A stretch of 64,000 nt of DNA from Camarhynchus parvulus. Taxonomy: Eukaryota; Chordata; Aves; Passeriformes; Thraupidae. Shown here piece after piece: positions 56,423 to 64,000 of the stretch. The notes below the pieces were generated by a model. It made no database searches and had not been told where the DNA came from. It was given only the letters and a program-made list of their open reading frames with translations. Position numbers and translations under genes: made by a program. The stretch is taken from NCBI RefSeq assembly GCF_901933205.1, contig NC_044577.1:1922001-1986000 (forward strand), read 5' to 3'. The stretch's first letter is position 1. Every line of letters begins with the position of its first letter.

Positions 56423-57010
56423 TATTTTGATATTATTAATATAATATTATAATGATAATATTATAATATATTATAATATATTATAATATAATAATATATT
56501 ATAATATATAATATCATATCATATATAATATAATATAATATAATATAATATAATATAATATAATATAATATAATATAATATAATATAATATAATATAATA
56601 TAATATAATATAATATTGTATTATATTAACATTATATTATATTAATATTATAATTATACTATAATATATTATATTATAGTATAATATATTATAGTATATT
56701 ATTGTATAATCATAATATTATTATACATATTATTATATTATATTATATTATATTATATTATATTATATTATATTATATTATATTATATTATATTATATTA
56801 TATTATATTATATTATATTATATTATATTATATTATATTATATTATATTATATTATATTAATAATACTATAATTATAATATATTATAATATAATTATATT
56901 ATAAATATAATGTATTATAATATTATAATGATATTAGGTTATAATGTATTATAATGTGTTATCATAATAATATATTTTATTATAATGAATAATAATATAA
57001 TATTTTATAT
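56423..57010. repeat. ATAAT array forming a large inverted repeat
   Basis: Pure TATAA/TAATA units at 56527-56614 are followed, after about 115 bp of mixed AT sequence, by pure TTATA units at 56730-56861. The two arrays are reverse complements. The strand could fold into an arm of up to about 88 bp. Flanks are degenerate AT sequence. Confidence 0.93.
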
Positions 57011-59375
57011 TCTATCTTAGAGGTGGGTTCCTCACAACTGTAATGAGTGAGATCTTAAAATTTTCCATATTCTCCATAGCAGAGACTCCTTCAGGTGTGA
57101 GAACCAGCAAAAACCCCGGTGGAAATCACCCTGTGCAAAGCCTGAAGGGGGAAAAGGAAACCCCAACCCAGCAAGAGCTTTGGGTGAACAGTCAGACCCA
57201 AGGCTTGCAGGAGGATTTTTGTGTTTGAAAACTCCTGTGCTTGTTTTACCCAGTGATGCAATTTGGGGTAAAGGGAGGTGTAAATAGATGTTCAGGCTGT
57301 GGTAACACTGCTTTAAGTGTAGAAGGGAGCGCAGGAGATCACAGTGAATGTGTCTGAGGACTCACCCTCAATGTGCTGAGCTCACAAACTCAAAACTCCC
57401 TTGAGCCATCCCTAAAAAGAGGCAGAAAGCTGCTGGATTCCTCCTTCCCCTCCCTGCATCCCAACCACGTTCTCCTCTTCCCCTTGTACACAACAACAGC
57501 GAGATGCAGATGAAACATCTGAGATATTTTTGGGAGAAAAAACCAAAAACCCCAGCCCCAAACATCTGTTCCTGGCTTTCTCCTGGCCAGAAGGGATAGG
57601 TCAGGCTTAGCTGCACTCCAAGTGCCTTTTGCATCCGGCAGCTCTGCACAAGCTCAGCCTTGAGCCAGGCAGATCATCCCTGCTCTTGGAATTAAACACA
57701 TCCAGGAGCCCTGCCAGCATCTGTGTGCAGGGCTTGGAGCTGAAAGAAACCATGGGTTCTGGACCAGACCTGGAAAAATGAATAAATAAATGAAAAATGA
57801 ATAAATAAACTCCTCCTCTGATGTTTGCCTTCATGTTGGAGGTGAAAAAAAGGTGCAAAAAAAAAAAATAAAATGGCACACTGCATTACTGCAAGGAGAA
57901 AATAACTCTCTGTGCCTCCCCAGCCACCAGGGTGGGTGTCAGGGAAAGAATTCCCTGTTGGAGAGAATATTGTGGGATAAATTGGAGCAGCTCCAAGCCA
58001 GGAGCTTTTTTGTTTTGTTTTTCCATCAGCCAGGGCACAGCAGAGATGGGGTACCTGAGGCAGAGGGTGAAGGCAGAGCACACCAAAATGGGCGTGTGGA
58101 GAGTGGTAGCGGGAACAGAGTTTTGAAAATTAACAAATTCCTTAATTTCAGCTAGATGGAAGGGAATGATTTACTGGAAAATGGGCCCTGGATGTAAACT
58201 TCTCTGCCACTCACGCTGTCTGTAAATTGATGTATCACATGCTCACCTTTGAGCAAGGTTTTAGGAGAGTCTCTCACAGCTTGGGGTTTTCTCCTGAGCC
58301 TTTCATGGCCGGGAGAAGTAGCATCCCTCCCTTCCCTCCCTAAGGAACAGAAATTCCTTGGTCTGTGGAGAAGGTGGGCAGGTGCCACCCCTTGGCCCCA
58401 GCCCTGCTGCCTCCCTGCCTTGGGAGCCCCTTTTTGGGGAGGACAGGGTCAGGTGGGGGGATAAATGCCTTTATCTTGGGGTGAATTATCCACTTTAAAG
58501 GGTCTTTCGGGCTGGGATCCAGGGTTTTCTTCATCTCTGCCTGCCAGTAGAATTTCTGTGAGGATGCACTTTCATTTAGGCAGGGCTGAGGTGATTTGGG
58601 AGCCAAAAAAACCAAAATCTTGATGGCCACTACCAAGAGGTGCTGGTTCCCCTGGGAAATCTGGGCTTGTGCTGTGTTCCTTGGGAAATGTGACCTAAAT
58701 TGCAGGAGAAATAAACTGTGGAAGAGCAATAAAAGCCAGGGAATGGAGTGAAGGGTAAACAGAGCAAGGATCGTGTGTGATGCTTCCTTGACTCTGGGGC
58801 TGAAAGACATCTAAATATAACAAATATTGAAAGCTTTTATCCCATCCAGTATAAACAACAACAAAGTACTGAGTGGGTTGGGTTTTTTTTTCCCTCTGCC
58901 TGGCAGAGAAATAGGAAAAAATTCCTTTTGGATCCCACAGGCAAATTGAGGACAGGATGGAGTCCTGCCCCCCCAAAAGTGGTGGCATGGCCCTCCTGAC
59001 CTCTCTCTGTTGAGCTCAGCTTCCCAGTCCATTCTGGTCCATCTGGGATGAACCAAAACCTGGGATGTTAACCGGGAATATCCAGCACTGGGGGTCTGCA
59101 GGGCTGCCCTTGCCAGCAGGGCCTTGAAGGAGCACAAACCCAAGGCCACCCCATAACTTTAACCCTGTAGCTTTTGTGGCTGGGGCTCCAGGCAGAGTTT
59201 TCCCCATAGGGAAGGAGCACAGGGTTGAGGAAATTGGGAGAAAGAACATCTGGCTGCTCCCAGCAGCTGCAAGGTTTTTAAGTGTGTGTGGTTTCCCGTG
59301 GGAGCTGCAGGGACCCTGCCCCAAACTGTGTCAGCTTGGAGTTGTAATGAGGAGTTTTTTTTTTTTTTAATTAAT
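57011..59375. other. unique non-coding stretch
   Basis: An ATAAATGAATAA-type short repeat at 57778-57810 and A runs near 57857-57870 and 58883. Nothing coding is recognised. Confidence 0.4.
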
Positions 59376-60241
59376 TCTTAGGGTAAAAATCTTAGGGTAA
59401 AAATCATCCTAATTTAAATTTTAAAAATCCTAATTGATCCTAATGTATTTTAATAAAAATATCCTAATTATATATATCCATATTGAAATTTTAAAAATCC
59501 TAATTTATCCTCACATATTTATATATATATTATATAATATATATAATATATATATTATTTATATCTATTATATTATATTATCATTTATATATATTATATA
59601 AATAATATATATTATATAAAATAATATATGTGATATAAAATAATATATAATATTAAGTAATATATAATATAAATTTTATGGTTTATATTTTATATAAAAT
59701 TTCAATATATGTATTTATATACGTATATAAAATATCCTAATTATATATGTCCATATTGAAATAAAAACATCCTAATTTATCCTAATATATTTATATATAT
59801 TTATATATTTTCATATAATATATATTATATAAATAATATATACTATATAAAATAATATATGTGTTATAAAATAATACATAATATGAAATATAATTTAATA
59901 TAATATATAATATAATATAAATTTTATATAAAATATAGAATATAAAATCTATCTATAAAATATCCTAATTATATATGTCCATATTGAAATAAAAATATCC
60001 TAATTAATCATAATATATTTTATATATTTTTTATTTTTATATAATATATATTATATAAAATAATATATTATATATTATATAGTATATATATAATATAATA
60101 TAATATAATATAATATAATATAATATAATATAATATAATATAATATAATATAATATAATATAATATAATATAATATAATATAATATAATATATATATAAT
60201 ATATATACATTTTAAATTTTATTTTTTATATAAAATTTTAA

Positions 60242-60274
<33 letters not shown>

Positions 60275-60285
60275 ATCCTAATTAT
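59376..60285. repeat. higher-order AT satellite
   Basis: The word ATCCTAATTATATAT recurs at 59461, 59734 and 59962, and a truncated ATCCTAATTAT at 60274. Each of the first three is followed by TCCATATTGAAAT and a second CCTAAT block, and then 150-250 bp of TATA or TAATA array. Units are therefore about 230-310 bp with variable AT spacers. A pure TAATA run lies at 60091-60189 and a TA run at 60244-60268. Confidence 0.9.
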
Positions 60286-61546
60286 CTGGCAGGCAGAACA
60301 GGTACCAGGAAGCACAGCTGAAAGCATGGAGGGCACAGAGCCCTTTTCCAGGGCAGGCTGGAAATATTAATTCCCCTGGAAAAAGCCTTGCATATCTCCA
60401 CCGACCTGGCTCAGTGATTTTAGCAGCTCATTGCCTGGCAAAATATCCCCTCAGCCTTCATCCTCTTCTTCCTCCTCCTACCACCCTCAAGCTGTGGAGA
60501 AGGAGATCTTTACCTGGCAAAAATGGGGTGGAATATTCAATGTTTACGCCCAAAATCACTTTCAGCTCAAACATTTTGGCTTTTGCAGTCTGCTCCCTCC
60601 TCTAGGGCCAAGGGTATGTGAAAGAAGGAGCTCTGTGACCTGCTGGGGACTCAGCTGGGTGAAGAAATCCCTCAAACAGGCAGGAATTTGAGGTCTTTCC
60701 GTGTCATCTATTTCTGATGTCCCAGAGCCCAGGCTGGGAACTGCCACCTTGATGTTTCCAGCATTCCTGGGGTGGGGAGGGAGGGAAGCCTTCGGGAGCA
60801 GATGGACTGCAAAACATCAGAGCATTGGGAATGGATCAGTTTTGTGCTAGGGCAGACACTGGAGCATCAGAGACACTGGAACTGGTATTGCCTGTTAAAC
60901 TCCTCATTCCAGTGGGATGAATTCGGGCTTGGATCAAACCTGCGGGCAGAAATAAAGAGCCAACAGCACAATGTAGGCTGGTCTTGGCTGTGCCATGCCC
61001 AGTTAGGCTGGGGATTTGTCCCAGGGAATTCCCAAGAGGAATTCCTGCCTGCAGGCCAAAACTAACAGCAAGATCCTCATTGGAAATCTTTCTGGAAGAG
61101 GGGGGGGAAGTCTGTCTGCCCCCCAAAAGTGCACATCCCATAGGTCTGAGCCAGCAAGAGCTGCTGGTGATGGTTAGAGGCACAGGATTAGCAGTGGCAC
61201 ACTTAGCAGGGGACAAAGGAGCAGTGGCAGAGGTTGGGAATTGTTCCGTGGACGTGGCCAAGGATAAACAGTGTTAACAAAGCAGTGCATAAACAGAGGA
61301 TGTCAATATGCCCTGATTGCTGTCAGCATTTGCCGTCATGGAGGCAGCTCCCTGCCATGTGGCCGTGGTTTCCTGTTTATCCAGAAGGGAGAGTCACAAC
61401 AAAAGCTGGAGCACTTGGTGCATGCGGTTGGTCTTTTATTTGTTTTGATTTCTAGAGCTCAAAGCAGCCCTCGGTTCTGCTGGGGCACTGGAGCTCCTGC
61501 TGCCTGCCGTGGCTGAGCACGGGTGACCTGATCCCAGCTCCTGTCA
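60286..61546. other. unique non-coding sequence
   Basis: A short TCTTCTTCCTCCTCC tract near 60465-60480. Nothing else recognised. Confidence 0.4.
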
Positions 61547-61592
61547 CCCAATCCTAATTTATCCTAATATATTAGGATAAATTAGGATTGGG
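61547..61592. repeat. 46-bp perfect palindrome
   Basis: Arms 61547-61569 and 61570-61592 are exact reverse complements with no spacer. The centre region 61551-61573 (ATCCTAATTTATCCTAATAT, then ATT) is identical over 23 bases to 59769-59791 in the AT satellite 1.8 kb upstream. Confidence 0.97.
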
Positions 61593-62082
61593 CAACAGGA
61601 TGACCACGTCTTGCTGGGCTCTGAAATCCTTCTCTCCATCTGAACAAGGGAGAAAGTGTCACATGCTTGCGAGGAACAAAGGCAAGGAATTAATTCCCTG
61701 TGACTTCTGCTGCTCCTGGTTTGACGCCCGATGACAGGCGCCTCTGGAGTCAATCCTAGGAACACATGTAGAGCTGCTGGAGGGGAAATTCTGCCTTATC
61801 ATCTGTCCTAATTTATGCTCCCAGGGCTGCTTATCTCGTGCTGCCTGGTGGGACCCCTGTGAGCTTCTGTAATTCCCCTTCTTCCAGGTTTTGGTGCCTC
61901 CCCTGGTGTTCCTGGTGGCGCAGACCCAGGATCAGTCATCGCTCTCCTCTCCAGGGAACCTCCCAGTTTCCCTGCTGAAAGGAAGGGGGAATCTCACCCA
62001 GTTTTGGCAGAGGAGACCTAAAAGAAAGAAAGAAAGAGGGGAGTCTTTGTGGGATTATGGTGATGTGAGGTTGGCAGGGGCC
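61593..62082. other. unique non-coding sequence
   Basis: A short GAAA run near 62022-62036. Nothing else. Confidence 0.4.
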
Positions 62083-62210
62083 ATGCAGTTCCATGGGCAG
62101 GGACACCTTCCACTACCCCAGGCTGCTCCAAGCCCCATCCAGCCTGGCCTTGGACACTTCCAGGGATGTGGCAGCCACAGCTACCTGTGGCCAGGGCCTT
62201 TTTCTGCTGT
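62083..62210 (-). mobile_element. CR1 fragment, 3' region
   Basis: TTCCATGGGCAGGGACACCT, CCAGGCTGCTCCAAGCCCCA and CAGCCTGGCCTTGGACACTT, then CAGGGATGTGGCAGCCACAG. The extreme tail is missing. Confidence 0.88.
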
Positions 62211-62671
62211 TGTGTCTGGAAGCTGAAGAACACAGGTGATGAACCAAAAATATTGTGGAAATGGACCAGTCACAAAAACTTGCTTAAAAAAAAAAGGAGA
62301 TTGTCTTTAAGTCCTTTCCTTGGAAATGAGAGCTGCCCCAAAGTGTGGCAAAGCTTTCCTTGGAAGAATGGAGGGCAGAATTAGGAAAGATAAATCAATT
62401 TTACTATAAAAGAATGAGTTATTTGGTGAGATCTGCAGCCATTTTGATTGTTTTCACACAGTCCATCTTTATTTACCTTCGTGTCAGTCTAGCAAGGATT
62501 TTGGCTCTATTTTAGTGGCACATAAAGAATTTCCTGCTTGCTCGTATTTTAGGGAACTTGATGAGCATTTCCATATAAAGAAAAAGGCCTGCAAGAGAGG
62601 GTTTATCCCAGGAAGGAGAAAGGTCTTCATTTTCCAGGATGTTTGAGATGATGCCACAGAGCGCCTGGCTT
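62211..62671. other. unique non-coding sequence
   Basis: A-run at 62285-62295 and an AT-rich middle. No gene. Confidence 0.4.
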
Positions 62672-62776
62672 GTGGATGGGGCTTGGAGCAACCTGGGAGA
62701 GCAGAAGGTGTCCCTGCCCATGGAGAGGAATTTTTAGGTCCTTTCCAAGCCAGGCTGGGATTCTGTGGTGGCCAGA
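62672..62776 (+). mobile_element. CR1 fragment, 3' end
   Basis: GATGGGGCTTGGAGCAACCT, AAGGTGTCCCTGCCCATGGA, TAGGTCCTTTCCAAGCCAGG and ATTCTGTGG. A small deletion lies after the CCCATGG core. Confidence 0.85.
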
Positions 62777-64000
62777 CATGGATGCACATGTTCACCTGCC
62801 CACCAGGAAGCCAAAGCTCATCCCTGCCATCAATCCATGCCATGAAACATCGAAGTGGTGGCATCACAGGGCAGGGCTTTGGCAGGGCCACTTGTGAAAG
62901 TCTGAACCCAGGGAGAAGAAAGCAGCAGAGCTGTCAAACCACCCCAGTTCCTGTTTATGTCCCCAGAGCCCCAGGGTTAGGGCTCGAACAATGGATTAAC
63001 TAATATGTTACAGGCACAGAAAGCCCTGGAAAGAGGAAGGAGGAAGAGGTTTCCCTCCCGCGTTTGGAATATGTGACGTGGGGCTGCTGGGCAAGCAAAA
63101 GGCTTTCTTAAAGCCAAGGAAGGCTTTAAAAAATTAAGGGCAGCTTGTAGGAAGGCTCAAGGAGAGAAGAGAAGAGCTGGAGGGATCCTCAGCTGCTCTG
63201 GGAGTCAGGGGTCCGTGCAGTGAGGAGGTCAAAGCGAGTTCAGCACTTGGAGCCTGAGCTCTCCCCGGAGCAGCTCCTTGTTCTGCAGCACACGCTGGCT
63301 GACCAGCACCATTCCAGTTTGTTTTTATTCTGCCTCATCACATCACTCTGAGGAAACAACTGCACAAGTGCTGTGGCTGAGGCTTTGCTGCTGCCAGCGT
63401 TCCTGGATCATCCTGACAATCCCCAAATCCCAGGAGATGCCTGGGCCTCGCTCTGCTTTTGGCCCTTGGCAAGGAGAACTCTCACCCCCACCCCTGCTCC
63501 TGGCTTCTCAGCCAGCATCTCTGCTGAGTTTCACCCCACCAAGGCCAGGTGCAATGGTGGGGACCAGTCCAAGGGCCAGAGCACAGCTGTGGGTGAAGCT
63601 TGGGCTCAGCACCCTCACAGCAAGCGAGGAAATTCAAAGTTCTCTCCCTTTCTTTGCGGTGTGCTGGTAATTTGTCAAGTTTTATCTATTTCTGCTACCC
63701 CTGGCTGCTGCACTCTGTGTAAAATCCTCCCTGTATCATGTATGAGATGCTCTGCCAGCCTTGGACTGGAAAAACAAAAGCAGAGGTCCTTTTTTATGTA
63801 AATGTCTCCCACATCTGACTGAAGGCACTTAAATTGGTTTAAAGCCTTGCAGTCCCATGCTTTTGACAGATCTAGCCACAACCAGCTTGTTCTGGCATCT
63901 GTGGGCTTGTCACATGAATTTTTTTTTGCTCTCAAATTAAGCTTTTTTTAATCACTTAACATCAGTTAATAGGCACTTAAGATGAAGTAATTTCCTTTTT
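62777..64000. other. unique non-coding sequence to the window end
   Basis: No repeat family or coding exon recognised. The last 200 bp are AT-rich. Confidence 0.4.

Noticed and set aside
62965..62985. GGGCTCGAACAATGG as a tRNA T-arm (B box)
   Set aside because: No matching A box, acceptor stem or cloverleaf nearby.

Overview
This window reads as non-coding DNA from a bird nuclear genome, most likely a songbird (Passeriformes). The main clue is about 28 fragments of the CR1 LINE, the dominant avian retrotransposon. They are recognisable by the conserved 3' segment (GGGCTTGGAGCAACCTGG, then GGTGTCCCTGCCCATGGCAG, then CTTCCAACCCAAACCATTC) on either strand. Several endogenous-retrovirus LTRs of a type I associate with songbirds are also present. 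All identifications are from memory of these families; nothing was searched.

I found no protein-coding gene, tRNA, rRNA or other RNA gene that I can support. The many open frames are explained by simple repeats (poly-Asn, poly-Ile and Lys/Gly/Glu-rich translations), by a GC-rich 80-bp minisatellite, by CR1 read in either direction, or by chance in stop-poor GC-rich DNA. The region is best called intergenic or deep intronic.

Layout. 0-1.5 kb: ATT/AAT and TTTTA microsatellites wrapped around a 392-bp tandem duplication. 2.2-2.65 kb: six-copy 80-bp minisatellite. 4-16.8 kb: scattered CR1 pieces, one split by a later LTR insertion (5.6-6.2 kb). 17.4-18.7 kb: an uninterrupted 491-base pyrimidine tract, then an LTR, then a CR1. 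20-27 kb: AT arrays, a solo LTR with an exact 6-bp target duplication, a nested LTR cluster (24.2-26.2 kb) with a 770-bp AT expansion inside one LTR, and a T/G-only block. 29.0-29.55 kb: a second solo LTR with an exact 6-bp duplication. 31-42 kb: mostly unique sequence with one LTR at 35 kb. 42-50 kb: the densest CR1 cluster, in both orientations. 54-57 kb and 59-60.3 kb: TTTTA and ATAAT arrays, a large inverted repeat and a higher-order AT satellite. 61.55 kb: a 46-bp perfect palindrome that shares a 23-bp sequence with that satellite.

No genes work together here. The story is repeat history: old CR1 copies, younger LTRs inserted into them and reduced to solo LTRs, and simple-sequence expansions, several of them next to or inside the mobile elements. 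I did not find an undescribed biological system. The best leads are the palindrome/satellite pair, a 55-bp near-identical sequence present twice (4.06 and 9.5 kb) outside any family I recognise, and the dated insertion events.
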